Source of the DNA: Hylemonella gracilis
Lineage (GTDB): Bacteria > Pseudomonadota > Gammaproteobacteria > Burkholderiales > Burkholderiaceae_C
Direction: 5' to 3'
Length of the DNA: 64,000 bases
NCBI RefSeq assembly: GCF_004328645.1
Contig: NZ_CP031395.1
Span: 2,009,501-2,073,500 of the forward strand
The position numbers and the translations under genes are program-made. Positions 9,101-18,859 of this stretch are shown piece by piece. The notes under the pieces were generated by a model. That model was not told the origin of the DNA and did not search any database. It saw nothing but the letters and a program-made list of their open reading frames with translations. The first letter of the stretch is position 1. Every line of letters starts with the position of its first letter.

Positions 9101-10303
9101 TCAACGTGGTTTGCCCGGATCCTTCACGTTCGGGATGGTGGCGATCTCCATGTTGTAAAGCTGATTGCCCAGATCCTTGCGCCGTTCGACACGGCGGATG
9201 TAGATGTTGTGGATGACATCGCGTGTCTCCGGATCGATGCGCACGGGCCCGCGTGGGCTGTCGAAACTCAGGCCTTTCATGGCCGCGAGCAGCGCTTCGC
9301 CCGAGGTGTTGCCCTGGGTCTTGCGCAGCGCCTCCATGATCACGTGCATGCCATCGTAGGCGCCCACGGCCATGAAGTTGGGGCGCGCACCGGGCACGGC
9401 TTTCTGGAAGGCCGCGACGTAGGCGCGGTTCACGGGCGAGTCGTGCGCGGCCGAGTAGTGGTGCGCGGTCACGATACCCAGGGCTTCGTCGCCCAGGCTG
9501 TTGAGGAGGTCGTCGTCCGTCACGCTGCCTTCGGCGATGATGCGTATGCCCGCCTGCGGCAGGCCGCGTTCGGTGAACTGCTTGATCAGGACCGCGCCCA
9601 CGCCCGCCGGCACGAAGGTGAAGAGCGCATCGGGCTGAAGGTCGCGCACCTTCTGCAGAAAGGGCGCGAAATCCGGATTGCGCAAGGGCACGCGCAGGGT
9701 TTCCACGACCGTGCCGCCCTGGTCCGTGAAACGTTCCTTGAAATACTTTTCGGAATCGATGCCGGGCGCGTAATCGCTGACCAGGCTGACGACCCGACGG
9801 ATCCGGTTCTGCCGGGCCCAGTCGGCCAGGGGCAGCACGACCTGGGGCACGGTGAAGCTGCTGCGCACGATGTAGGGCGAGGCCTCGGTGATGCTGGAAG
9901 TGGCGGCGGCCATCACGACCATGGGGGTCTTGGTCTGCGTGGCCATGGGCGCGACCGCGAAGGCCAGGGGCGTCAAGCCGAAGCCGGCCAGCACATGCAC
10001 CTTGTCGGTCACCAGCAGTTCCTGGGCCAGCCGCTTGGCCACATCCGGCGTGGCCATGTCGTCCTTGACGATAAGCTGGACCTTGCGGCCGGCCACCGTG
10101 TCGCCGTGCTGCGCCAGATAGAGTCGCGCGCCGGCCTCCAGTTGCTTGCCGGTGGCGCTGAAGGGGCCGGTCAGCGGCAGCAGCAGACCGATGCGCAAGG
10201 CCTGGTCGTCCTGGGCCCGGGCGGGGCCGTCGAGCGAGAAGACCAAGACAAATCCCAGCAGCCAAGGGGCGAGCCAGGCCGAAAGCAGGTGTCGTTTGTT
10301 CAT
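9101..10303 (-). CDS. ABC transporter substrate-binding protein, branched-chain amino acid/aromatic type (orphan)
   Basis: This is a periplasmic solute receptor of the LivJ/Peripla_BP_6 family. It has 400 residues from the ATG at 10303, with a signal peptide ending in ARA, before QDDQ. It is clearly paralogous to the receptor at 34084-35253, sharing stretches such as NPDFAPFLQKVRDL and RGPVxIDPETRD. No permease or ATPase gene lies beside it, so it probably serves a transporter encoded elsewhere. Ligand unknown; amino acids or aromatic acids are the usual ligands for this group. Confidence 0.85.
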   Translation of the reverse strand: MNKRHLLSAWLAPWLLGFVLVFSLDGPARAQDDQALRIGLLLPLTGPFSATGKQLEAGARLYLAQHGDTVAGRKVQLIVKDDMATPDVAKRLAQELLVTDKVHVLAGFGLTPLAFAVAPMATQTKTPMVVMAAATSSITEASPYIVRSSFTVPQVVLPLADWARQNRIRRVVSLVSDYAPGIDSEKYFKERFTDQGGTVVETLRVPLRNPDFAPFLQKVRDLQPDALFTFVPAGVGAVLIKQFTERGLPQAGIRIIAEGSVTDDDLLNSLGDEALGIVTAHHYSAAHDSPVNRAYVAAFQKAVPGARPNFMAVGAYDGMHVIMEALRKTQGNTSGEALLAAMKGLSFDSPRGPVRIDPETRDVIHNIYIRRVERRKDLGNQLYNMEIATIPNVKDPGKPR

Positions 10304-10382
10304 GGGGGTGTCTCCGGAATGCGTGATGTGGCGCCTCGACGCGGACGCCATCACGGCGGAGGTTAACTCAGACGCGGGGATG

Positions 10383-11777
10383 CTATGTTTTTCGCAGCAC
10401 GCGCCAGAGCATGAACCAGAAGGACGCGGCCGCCAGCGCCAGGGCCAGTGCGCCGCCCGCCCAGAAAGCCACGGGCGTGCCCATGGCCGGCCAGGGTCCC
10501 AGGCCCAGGTAAGCCAGTCGGTAGCCACCATAAAGCCCCAGGCCCCAGAGCAACAGGCCGTAGACCACGAAGGGTGCGACGGTGATGCGCCAGCAGCGCA
10601 GCAGGAAGGCACCGAGCGATTGCAGGCCATCGAACAGGTGGTAGAGCGCGACCCAGGCCAGCAAGGGCGTGGCCAGGGCCCGTGTTTCGGCGCCGGGCGC
10701 GTACAGCGCCGCCAAGGGGCCACGCAGCAGGGCGAGCAGGGTCGCGAGCAGCAAGGCGCTGCCAGCCACCAGGCCCAGGCCGATGCGCACGGCCTGGCGC
10801 GCCTGCGCGGGCTGGTTCGCTCCCAGCCAGTAGCTGGTGCGTGCGCTGCTGGCGATGCCGATCGCCAATGGCATCATGTAGAGCACCCCGGCGATGTTGG
10901 CGGCGATCTGGTGCGCGGCGGCGGCGGCCGTTCCCAGGCGCGCGACGAACAGCGCCATCAGCGTGAAGGAGGTCACTTCGACCAGGATGGACAGCCCGCT
11001 GGGCAGGCCCATGCGCAGGAAACCCGTGAGTACCTGGCGATCGGGCCGGCCCGGTCGACGCCAGAGTTGGTAGGGTCGATACAGTGGCCGCGTGCGCAGC
11101 AGCCAAAAGGCGAGCGACAGCAGAATCAGCTGCACCGTCAGGGTGGCCCAGGCACAGCCCGCAGCGCCCTGCGGGTGCAGGCCCAGACCTCCCAGCGTGA
11201 ACCAGATGGAGAGAGGGATCTTCAGTCCGAGCGACCCCAGTTGCAGCCAAGTCACCCCTTGCGGATGGCCCAGGCTCTGGTTGAGCGTGGCGAACAGGCG
11301 GAACAGCAGCGCGACGGGCAGGGCCAGCGCCAGCACCGCCAGGTAGTGGGTGACTTCGCCGCGCAGGGCCTCGGGCACCTGGGCCCAGGCCAGCAGCGGA
11401 CCAGGCGTGAGCAGCAGGGTCATGCCCAGCAGGGACAACCCAGCCCAGAGGTAAATCGACTGACGCAGGGAATGGCCGAGGCGCTGGGTCGCCGCAGGGT
11501 CCGTGGCTCGCGTTTCCTGCCTGTCGCCATTGCGCTGGCTGGCGCCATGCAGCTCAGCCCAGACGGGCAGCAAGGCCTGCAGCACGCCCATGAGGCTGAC
11601 GTAGACACTCATGTAGATCGCGGCGCCGACCGACAGCGCCGCCAGGGAGCTTTCGGAAAAACGCCCGGCGACCAGGGTGTCGGTCACGCCGTAGGCGATG
11701 GTGGCCAGTTGACCGGCCAGTACCGTCAGGGCGTGGCGGGTCACGATGCCCAGTTCACTCTTGCGTGGTGCGGTCAC
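10383..11777 (-). CDS. MATE family efflux transporter
   Basis: A polytopic membrane protein of the multidrug and toxin extrusion family, which exchanges Na+ or H+ for cationic compounds. It has 464 residues from a GTG at 11777, with about twelve hydrophobic segments. MATE-like blocks include IAYGVTDTLVAGRF near the N-terminus and AAHQIAANIAGVLYMMPLAI at the start of the second half. The frame is open much further upstream (to 11924) but that would overlap the 3' end of the glycosyltransferase, and no ATG is present near the conserved start, so GTG is the best choice. No strong ribosome site is seen. Substrate unknown. Confidence 0.85.
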   Translation of the reverse strand: MTAPRKSELGIVTRHALTVLAGQLATIAYGVTDTLVAGRFSESSLAALSVGAAIYMSVYVSLMGVLQALLPVWAELHGASQRNGDRQETRATDPAATQRLGHSLRQSIYLWAGLSLLGMTLLLTPGPLLAWAQVPEALRGEVTHYLAVLALALPVALLFRLFATLNQSLGHPQGVTWLQLGSLGLKIPLSIWFTLGGLGLHPQGAAGCAWATLTVQLILLSLAFWLLRTRPLYRPYQLWRRPGRPDRQVLTGFLRMGLPSGLSILVEVTSFTLMALFVARLGTAAAAAHQIAANIAGVLYMMPLAIGIASSARTSYWLGANQPAQARQAVRIGLGLVAGSALLLATLLALLRGPLAALYAPGAETRALATPLLAWVALYHLFDGLQSLGAFLLRCWRITVAPFVVYGLLLWGLGLYGGYRLAYLGLGPWPAMGTPVAFWAGGALALALAAASFWFMLWRVLRKT

Positions 11778-11802
11778 ACGGATGCGGGGCGTACCGAGGG
11801 AT

Positions 11803-13556
11803 TCAGGGCAGACGGCGCAGCACCCACAGGCCGTCCTCGCCGCCGGGGCGAGGATGTTCCAGCAGTGCCACGCGCTGCCAATGCGCGCCATCCACCAGGC
11901 CGGGCGTTTGCTGCAGCTTGTCACGGTCGATCACCAGCCAAGTGCAGCGGTTGGCGTCGGTCAGTGGCTCCAATCCGGAGGTGAGCACCACGTGGCTGTG
12001 GAACTGCAAGGCCGCCACTTGGGCGCGCGACAGGCCGAACCAGGCCAGGCAGGGCTTCTGCGTGGTGTTGGGTGCGGTTCCTTGGGTAGGGCTGGTCTGG
12101 ATGACGGTGTCCATGCGCTGCACCAACGGCCCATAGCTGCGGGCGTGGTCAAGCGGTGGCATCCACAGGGTGGTCAGCAGCAGCCAGCACAGCGTCACCC
12201 CCCCGCGGGCAGCACCATGCTTTTCCAGAGCGCCGCCTGGTGGCGGCCGATGCGCCATTTGACGAGCCAGGCCCAGATCAGCGTGCCCATCAGAGCGAAG
12301 ACGAAGGGCAGGATGATGAAACGCGGCACGAACAGCGGCGCCAGCTTCGCGATGTTGGCGGCGGGTTGGGGGGGCACACCGGTCTGCATGGCGATCCAGT
12401 AGGTCCAGATGAAGAGCGCGCAGAGGGTGAAAAACAGCAGCGTGAACCAGTCAATCAGGGCGGTCAAGCCACGGCTCATGGTCGGCAGGGCGAAGGCCGC
12501 GAGCGCGGCCAACGCGGGCAGGGCCAGCAGCAGGGCTCGATCACCCGCGGATGTCAGCATGGTGGTGCCCACCGTGAGCAGTGCCCAGCACAGCGGCAAC
12601 GACAGGTGCCGACTGGGCTGATGGGCCAGCAACTGCCCTTGCCAGCGCCACAGGGTCCAGAGCACCAGCGGCCATACCGGCCAGGTGAACCACAGCAGCA
12701 TGCGGCCCAGCCCCTGCCACCGCAGCGGCGAGTCGGGCAGGCCGAACTCGCTCCAGCGCAGCCCCCAGTGCCAGAGGTTCAGCACGGTGGAGAGTGCCGC
12801 AATGAAAACCGTCAAGGCCAGCAGTCGCCACAGGCCATGGCGATGGCGGCTGGGGTTTTCCTGGGCCTGGGCGCGGTCCAGAGCGTGGAAGAGCAGCCCT
12901 CCCGCGGACAGCAGCAGGGCCAGGATGGGCGCACCCGAGAGCGTCAGGCCTGTGAGCCCGGCCCCAGCTGACAGCATGGGCAACCAGCGATGGTAGGGCA
13001 GGGCCGCATAGGCAAAGAAGCTGAGCGTGACGAAACAGAGTTGGGCCGTCGCGGGGGTGGTTTCGTGCGCCAACTGAGCCAGACCCAGGCAGGCGATGAA
13101 GGCCAGCAGGCCGCCATCGGCGAGCGCACGGGCGTAATCCCTGGGCTCGGCCTCGCCGCCGAAGGCGAAGCTGACGGGTTGTGCCAGGGGGCTGCGCGCC
13201 AGGTAATAGATGCCGTACCAGACGCAGAGCAGCGTGAGCAGGAGCAGCAGAATGAAGGGGATGCGTGCTGCGAAGCCCGGGTTGATCCAGTCAGGCGCCA
13301 ATTGGAGTGCCCAGGCACCAAGCCAGTAGGGAAGCAGCCCTTCTCCGTCGGGCGGCATGCCGCCAAGCCGCGGAGCCAGCCAATCCGTGTGGCCCGCCGC
13401 CAATTCGGCCATGTAGCCGAAGGCGGTGATGTCGGCGCGCTTCCACGGCGTGCGCCCGATGAAGCCGGGCAGGGCATAGGCCAGGCAGAGCAGCCAGAGC
13501 GCGAGACGCGGCAACCGTCGGACGGCACCTTGGGCAACGATGGCGGGATTGGTCAC
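11803..13556 (-). pseudogene. membrane glycosyltransferase (ArnT/PMT-like), interrupted by a frameshift
   Basis: The frame from the GTG at 13556 encodes 453 residues of a polytopic protein and stops at 12195. It has many hydrophobic helices and an early GRTPWKRADITAFGYMAEL motif like glycan-transferring PMT/ArnT enzymes. The next frame continues at once (VTLCWLLLTTLW onward) and runs a further 131 residues to 11803. The switch occurs in a run of seven G (complement of the seven C within 12198-12204). One extra G would restore a 584-residue protein, the usual family size. Either the gene is inactivated, it is phase-variable, or the sequence has a single-base error. The N-terminal part alone would lack the C-terminal soluble domain. 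Likely role: transfer of a lipid-linked sugar in the envelope. Confidence 0.7.
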
Positions 13557-13627
13557 GGTGGCGGGATGATATAGACCGGATGTCGCGCTACGGTATCCGG
13601 ATCAACAAGGAATAAGACGGGAGAAAC

Positions 13628-13657
13628 AAAAAAGGCAGCCCTGGACTGGCTGCCTTT
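13628..13657 (-). terminator. rho-independent terminator of rpmE2
   Basis: Arms AAAGGCAGCC and GGCTGCCTTT form a perfect 10-base stem around a 7-base loop. On the minus strand the stem is followed by a T-rich tract. It lies 34 bases beyond the L31 stop codon and may also insulate the convergently oriented upstream region. Confidence 0.85.
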
Positions 13658-13691
13658 CTGCCTGCGACCCGGGGTCGGGTCCGACGTGCGC

Positions 13692-13949
13692 TTACTTGGC
13701 AGCGGTCTTGCCGTAACGGTTGCGGAACTTCTCGACGCGGCCACCCATGTTGTCGACGGACTTCTGCGTGCCCGTGTAGAAGGGGTGCGATTCGCTCGAG
13801 GTATCCAGCTTGAACAGGGGCAACTCGCGGCCGTCGTCCAGCTTGATGGTTTCCTTGGCCGGCGCGCAGGAACGGGTCACGAACTGGAAGTTGTTGGACA
13901 GGTCCAGGAAACAGACTTCGCGGTAGTTCGGGTGAATGCCTTCTTTCAT
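13692..13949 (-). CDS. rpmE2: 50S ribosomal protein L31 type B
   Basis: This 85-residue protein starts MKEGIHPNYREVCFLD and contains SSESHPFYTGTQK and a basic GGRVEKFRNRYGK end, the pattern of type B L31. The Cys quartet that binds zinc in the other L31 form is absent (only scattered Cys), so this is the zinc-independent paralogue type often used under zinc limitation. It stands downstream of rho with its own terminator. The ATG has GAAGGAAG upstream as ribosome site. Confidence 0.95.
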   Translation of the reverse strand: MKEGIHPNYREVCFLDLSNNFQFVTRSCAPAKETIKLDDGRELPLFKLDTSSESHPFYTGTQKSVDNMGGRVEKFRNRYGKTAAK

Positions 13950-14106
13950 GATGCTTCCTTCTCGATACCCTGAAGGTATCCGTAAATACGGGAGCCGGAC
14001 CAGCCATGCGCAAACCGTTTGCGCACTACGAATTCTGGGCTACTTTCCGCAAAGTCGACGATTATAGCAACCTGGTTGGTTCAAGGGTGCATGGCCCGGG
14101 GCTGGG

Positions 14107-15372
14107 TCAGCCGCCTCGGCGCATCATGTCGAAGAACTCGTTGTTGGTCTTCGTGGCGCGCATCTGCTTGAGCACCATTTCCATGGCCTCGATCTCGTCC
14201 ATGTTGTAGAGGAACTGGCGCAGGATGCGGGTCTTTTGCAGGATCTCGGGTTGCAGCAGCAGCTCCTCGCGGCGCGTGCCGCTGCGGCTGAGCTGAATCG
14301 AGGGGAAGACGCGCTTCTCGTAAAGGCGGCGGTCCAGGTGGATTTCGCTGTTGCCTGTGCCCTTGAATTCTTCAAAGATCACTTCGTCCATGCGGCTGCC
14401 CGTGTCGACCAGCGCGGTGGCGATGATGGTCAGCGAGCCGCCTTCCTCCACGTTGCGCGCCGCGCCCAGGAAACGCTTGGGGCGCTGCAGGGCGTTGGCG
14501 TCCACGCCGCCCGTCAGCACCTTGCCCGAGGACGGGACCACGTTGTTGTAGGCACGGGCCAGGCGGGTGATGGAGTCCAGCAGGATCACCACGTCTTTTT
14601 TCAATTCCACCAGGCGCTTCGCGCGCTCGATCACCATTTCGGCCACGTGCACGTGGCGAGCCGCGGGTTCGTCGAAGGTGGAGGCGATGACCTCGCCCTT
14701 GACGGTGCGCTGCATCTCGGTCACTTCTTCCGGGCGCTCGTCCACCAGCAGCACCATCATGTGACTGTCAGGGTAGTTGGCGGCGATCGCGTGGGCCATG
14801 TGCTGCATCATCACCGTCTTGCCGCTCTTGGGCGGCGCGACCAGCAGGGCGCGCTGGCCCTTGCCGATGGGGGCGATGATGTCGATGATGCGGCCGGTGA
14901 TGTTCTCGTCGCTTTTCAGGTTGTCCTGTTCCAGCTTCATCTGCACCTTGGGGAACAGCGGCGTCAGGTTCTCGAACATCACCTTGTGCTTGTTCTGCTC
15001 GGGGCCTCCGCCGTTGACCTTGTCCAGCTTGTTCAGCGCGAAGTAGCGCTCGCCGTCCTTGGGCGTGCGCACATCGCCTTCGATCAGGTCGCCCGTGTGC
15101 AGATTGAAACGCCGCACCTGGCTGGGGCTGATGTAGATGTCGTCCGTGCTCGCCGTGTAGCTCGAATCCGGGCTGCGCAGGAAACCGAAGCCGTCGGGCA
15201 GGATTTCCAGCACGCCGTCGGCGTAGACCGTTTCGCCCGCCTTGGCGCGCTTCTTGATGATGGCGAACATCAGCTCCTGCTTGCGCATGCGGCCGGTGTT
15301 CTCGATTTCGAGCGCTTCGGCCTGCTGCAGCAATTCGGAGACGTGCAGGGCCTTGAGTTCGTTGATGTGCAT
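14107..15372 (-). CDS. rho: transcription termination factor Rho
   Basis: Rho is the hexameric RNA helicase that ends transcription of untranslated RNA. The ATG at 15372 ([15 protein letters not shown]) gives 421 residues, the family length. Seen in order: the N-terminal helical domain with [13 protein letters not shown], the cold-shock-like RNA-binding domain with [13 protein letters not shown], Walker [13 protein letters not shown] and Walker [18 protein letters not shown], and the Q/R-loop region near [20 protein letters not shown]. The open frame upstream of 15372 is unconserved. A 264-base leader separates it from trxA, with the trxA terminator inside it. Confidence 0.98.
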   Translation of the reverse strand: MHINELKALHVSELLQQAEALEIENTGRMRKQELMFAIIKKRAKAGETVYADGVLEILPDGFGFLRSPDSSYTASTDDIYISPSQVRRFNLHTGDLIEGDVRTPKDGERYFALNKLDKVNGGGPEQNKHKVMFENLTPLFPKVQMKLEQDNLKSDENITGRIIDIIAPIGKGQRALLVAPPKSGKTVMMQHMAHAIAANYPDSHMMVLLVDERPEEVTEMQRTVKGEVIASTFDEPAARHVHVAEMVIERAKRLVELKKDVVILLDSITRLARAYNNVVPSSGKVLTGGVDANALQRPKRFLGAARNVEEGGSLTIIATALVDTGSRMDEVIFEEFKGTGNSEIHLDRRLYEKRVFPSIQLSRSGTRREELLLQPEILQKTRILRQFLYNMDEIEAMEMVLKQMRATKTNNEFFDMMRRGG

Positions 15373-15554
15373 GGGTTCCCTCGGTAGGGAGTCGGTGGAA
15401 ACAGGGGGGAGGGTGAACGGTGAGTACCAGGCCGGGCTTGACGTGGGTGGTCGGCCTGCCGGACTCTGATCGGCGGCCATGCGGGTCACCGATGAATGGC
15501 GCGGATTATGACAGGAAAAAAGTCGCGTCCGTGCATGTCGTCGGCGCGGACACG

Positions 15555-15597
15555 CCAAAAAGAAAAACGACCGTGCTCCTGGGGGAGGACGGTCGTC
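15555..15597 (-). terminator. rho-independent terminator of trxA
   Basis: On the minus strand an imperfect stem (ACGACCG paired with CGGTCGT, extended by a CCTCC/GGAG segment with a bulge) is followed by a T-rich tail (complement of 15557-15566). It lies 40 bases past the trxA stop. The remaining 15373-15550 region is the rho leader and promoter area, with nothing else recognisable. Confidence 0.75.
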
Positions 15598-15636
15598 GTC
15601 GTTCCGTCCCGGCCGGGTGACCGGGGCGGAAGAAGA

Positions 15637-15972
15637 TCAGGCGGCAAGCTGCTGGTCGATGAAGGCAGTCAACTGGGCCTTGCTCATGGCCCCCACCTTG
15701 GTGGCGGCAAGCTGGCCGTCCTTGAACAGCATCAACGTCGGGATGCCGCGGATGCCGAACTTGGCCGGGATGTCACGGTTTTCGTCAACGTTGAGCTTGG
15801 CGATCTGCAGCTTGCCCTGGTAGGTGCCGGCCACTTCGTCCAGGACGGGCGCGATCATCTTGCAGGGACCGCACCATTCGGCCCAGTAGTCCACCAGCAC
15901 GGGCTGGCTGGCGTTCAGGACGTCGGCTTCGAAGGAAGCGTCGGAAACATGCTTGATGAGTTCGCTGGCCAT
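15637..15972 (-). CDS. trxA: thioredoxin 1
   Basis: A small cytoplasmic disulfide reductase fed by thioredoxin reductase. The 111-residue product has the active site WCGPC with Cys34 and Cys37, the conserved [13 protein letters not shown] segment containing the cis-proline, and Asp28 in VDYWAEW. It is divergent from the AddB-like gene, the arrangement commonly found in this order. The ATG is preceded by AGGAG. Confidence 0.97.
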   Translation of the reverse strand: MASELIKHVSDASFEADVLNASQPVLVDYWAEWCGPCKMIAPVLDEVAGTYQGKLQIAKLNVDENRDIPAKFGIRGIPTLMLFKDGQLAATKVGAMSKAQLTAFIDQQLAA

Positions 15973-16102
15973 GGAAAGCTCCTTGATGTGCCGTGGATGG
16001 CGATGAATATGAAGTACGGGTCTGGCCTAGATGGGTCGGCTTGCCTCAATATCAAGGCAACCGGGCGATACGGCTACAGTGCGCGGCATTGTGACAGAAA
16101 GC

Positions 16103-18859
16103 ATGAATCATCGTTGGCGGCGCTGGCTTGAGGCGGTCGCCGAATCGCTGCGCGCACGCGGGGTCCATCCGGCCCGGGCCGTGGTGCTGCTGCCCTACGC
16201 GCAGCTCATGCCGGTGGCGGCGCGCCTGTGGGGTGCGCGATACCCCGTGGGCTTCGCACCGCGCTTCGAAACCACGCAGAACTGGGCCCAGGCCCTGGCC
16301 GGCACGCTCGCTGGCACAGGCGCATCGACGCCGGGCCAGGACGGCGCGGATCTGCGTTTCAAGCCAGCCCTCGACTTGCTGACGGCCCATGTGCTGTTGG
16401 AACAGGCCGGCCTGGGTGCCCAGGCTGCGGTGGCGGCGCCACTCTTGCTCGAGGCCGCCCAGCAACTGGCCCCGCTCGCGGCGGCGCAGCCGCCCGCGCA
16501 ACGGGTCGCCTGGGGCCAGCGTGCCAGCCATGCAGCCCGCACGGGCCTCGAGGACGGCCTGGAAGGCCAGGTCTTGCGGTTGGAAGCCGCGGTCGCGCAG
16601 ATCGCCGTGGCATGGGTCGTGAATTCTTCCTATGGCAGCGATGTGTTTTTTTCATCGGAGGTCCGGACCTCGACCGATGGCCTGCTGGTCTTGCCCGGCC
16701 TGCAGCCGGACCCACTGGTCGAGGGGCTGCGCCAGGCCTGGGGCGATGACCTGGTGCTGCTGGATCCGACCGTGCTGCCCGGAGAAACGGCGTCGGATAC
16801 CCCTGTCCGTGCGCCTGTGTCCCTGCATGCGGCGACGGATGCCGCCGACGAGGCGGAGCGCGCCGCCGCCTGCATCCTGCGCCACCTGCAGGCGGGGCGT
16901 GTCCCGGTTGCCGTCGCCGTCATCGATCGGGCGCTCACGCGCCGGGTGCGCGCCATGCTGGCGCGCCACGGCGTGCAGATGCGCGACGAGACCGGGTGGA
17001 AGTTGTCCACCACGCGCGCGGGCGCGCAAGTGATGGCCGCGCTGCGCGCTTGCGCTCGGGATGCCAGCAGCGATGCCGTGCTCGACTGGCTCAAGCACGC
17101 GCCGGCCTGTGACGAGCTGGCCCTGCGCGCGCTGGAAGCTGCTTTGCGCCGCCAGCCACGGCGCTTGTGGCGGCATGCCGTGGCCGGGCTTGCCGAAGCG
17201 CGCCAAGGACGCGGCGCGGAGGACGAGATGCAGTCCTTGCTGCGTGACCTCGAAAGCTGGCGCGCCGCCATCATGGAAGGGCGAGGCACGCGCACCCTGC
17301 AGGAATGGCTTGATGCGCTGCAAGCCCAACTGAGCCTCTGCGGCCTCTGGGACACGCTGATGCAGGACGAGGCGGGGCGTGAGCTGGCGGGCGCCCTGCA
17401 TTACGCGCTGGACGAAACCGGCCGCGCCGCGCCACGACTGCCTGCCGAAGCGCTCTGGGCGCGCCGCCGCTGGTCCTTGAGTGAGTTCACGAGCTGGGTG
17501 GACCGGGCGCTGGAGTCCGCGATCTTCAAGCCCGCCTACCCCTTGCGCGAACAGGCCGTGTTGTTGCCCTTGGCGCAAATGCTGGGGCGTGATTTCGGTG
17601 CCATCGTGCTGCCCGGCTGCGACGAACGCAGTCTGCCCGCCGCGCCTGAGCCTGGCGGACCATGGACGGCCGCGCAGCGTGCCGCCCTGGGCCTGCCCAC
17701 CCGCGAGGCCTTGCAGGCCGCGCAAGAGGCGGCGTGGGAGGAGGCTTTGTCGCGCGCCTGTCCGGTCGACATCCTGTGGCGAGGCAGCGACGCGGACGGC
17801 GAACCATTGCTGGCCAGTTCCCTGGTCCAGAGGCTGCAGTTGGAAGCGCGGGCGCAAGGAGCGCGGCGCCTTGAAGTCGGGTTCAAGCCGCGGTCCGTGG
17901 CGGGTCTCGCTGCGACCGGGGACGCGATAAACCAGGGGAGCGAGATGTCCGATCCACGCGATCGGCGGGTCGTCGCACCCACGCCGACGCCCAGACCCGC
18001 GCCTCGCCTGCTGCCACCCTGGACCGAGGTGCTGCGGCCCGGGCGCCTGTCCGCCAGCGCCTACCAGGACCTGCGCCACTGTCCCTACCGTTTCCACGCC
18101 CTGCGTCTGCTGGGTTTGCGTGAAGCCGAGGAGATCGAAGGCGAACTGGACAAGCGCGATTTCGGGCTCTGGCTGCATGCCGTGTTGCAAACCTTCCACG
18201 CCCAGGACTTGCCCGATGGCGCCAGCCGGGAGGCTCGGGCCACGCGCCTGGACGCCGCGGCGCAAGCCGTGGCGCGCGAGCAGCGCCTGGCCGACGATGA
18301 GTTCCTGCCCTTCCAGGCCGCGTGGCCGCGACTGCGTGACGGCTATCTCGATTGGTTGGCCACGCACGAGGCCGAAGGCTGGCGCTTCGCGCTCGGCGAA
18401 CACCCGGCCGAACAGGCCTTGACGCTCGTCACGCTGTTCGGCCGCCTCGACCGGGTGGACCGGGCCTCGGGGGGGCTGATGGTGATGGACTACAAGACCG
18501 AGGCCGAGCAGACCACCCGTGCCCGCGTGAAGGAGGCGCTCGAAGACACGCAACTTGCGTTCTACGCGGCGCTGTTGCCCGAGCCTGGGATCGGGGGCGG
18601 GGGGCTTGCGTCCGTGCCCGGTGCCAGCGATGAAGGCGGGGCTGGCCTGCGCGCGGCCTATGTCAATGTGGGCGAGGGAGAGACCCGCTTGCATGAGCAG
18701 CCGGAGATCGCGCAGGCCCGCGCGGCCTTGCTGGAAGGGCTGGTGCATGACCTCACGCGCATCGGCCAGGGCGCGCCCCTGCCGCCTCTGGGCGAGGGGG
18801 CCGTCTGCGATACCTGCGCCGCGCGCGGTCTGTGCCGCAAGGATTTCTGGAATGAATAA
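16103..18859 (+). CDS. AddB-like PD-(D/E)XK nuclease, double-strand-break repair
   Basis: This 918-residue protein pairs with the UvrD-type helicase downstream as an AddAB-like end-processing complex for recombination repair. The N-terminal two thirds look like an inactivated helicase fold. The C-terminal nuclease domain shows the DRVDRAxxGLMVMDYKTE block with catalytic Asp and Lys. A likely 4Fe-4S cluster uses one Cys in LRHCPYRFHALRLL and three in CDTCAARGLC, the AddB arrangement. Start choice: ATG 16103 (MNHRW), though GTG 16091 is possible and an upstream frame reaches 16031. The stop overlaps the helicase start. Its Burkholderiales relatives are often labelled only as PD-(D/E)XK nuclease. 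Confidence 0.85.
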   Translation: MNHRWRRWLEAVAESLRARGVHPARAVVLLPYAQLMPVAARLWGARYPVGFAPRFETTQNWAQALAGTLAGTGASTPGQDGADLRFKPALDLLTAHVLLEQAGLGAQAAVAAPLLLEAAQQLAPLAAAQPPAQRVAWGQRASHAARTGLEDGLEGQVLRLEAAVAQIAVAWVVNSSYGSDVFFSSEVRTSTDGLLVLPGLQPDPLVEGLRQAWGDDLVLLDPTVLPGETASDTPVRAPVSLHAATDAADEAERAAACILRHLQAGRVPVAVAVIDRALTRRVRAMLARHGVQMRDETGWKLSTTRAGAQVMAALRACARDASSDAVLDWLKHAPACDELALRALEAALRRQPRRLWRHAVAGLAEARQGRGAEDEMQSLLRDLESWRAAIMEGRGTRTLQEWLDALQAQLSLCGLWDTLMQDEAGRELAGALHYALDETGRAAPRLPAEALWARRRWSLSEFTSWVDRALESAIFKPAYPLREQAVLLPLAQMLGRDFGAIVLPGCDERSLPAAPEPGGPWTAAQRAALGLPTREALQAAQEAAWEEALSRACPVDILWRGSDADGEPLLASSLVQRLQLEARAQGARRLEVGFKPRSVAGLAATGDAINQGSEMSDPRDRRVVAPTPTPRPAPRLLPPWTEVLRPGRLSASAYQDLRHCPYRFHALRLLGLREAEEIEGELDKRDFGLWLHAVLQTFHAQDLPDGASREARATRLDAAAQAVAREQRLADDEFLPFQAAWPRLRDGYLDWLATHEAEGWRFALGEHPAEQALTLVTLFGRLDRVDRASGGLMVMDYKTEAEQTTRARVKEALEDTQLAFYAALLPEPGIGGGGLASVPGASDEGGAGLRAAYVNVGEGETRLHEQPEIAQARAALLEGLVHDLTRIGQGAPLPPLGEGAVCDTCAARGLCRKDFWNE

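Noticed and set aside
10146..11984. A 612-codon plus-strand open frame
   Set aside because: Antisense to the MATE transporter; Gln/Arg-rich low-complexity translation.
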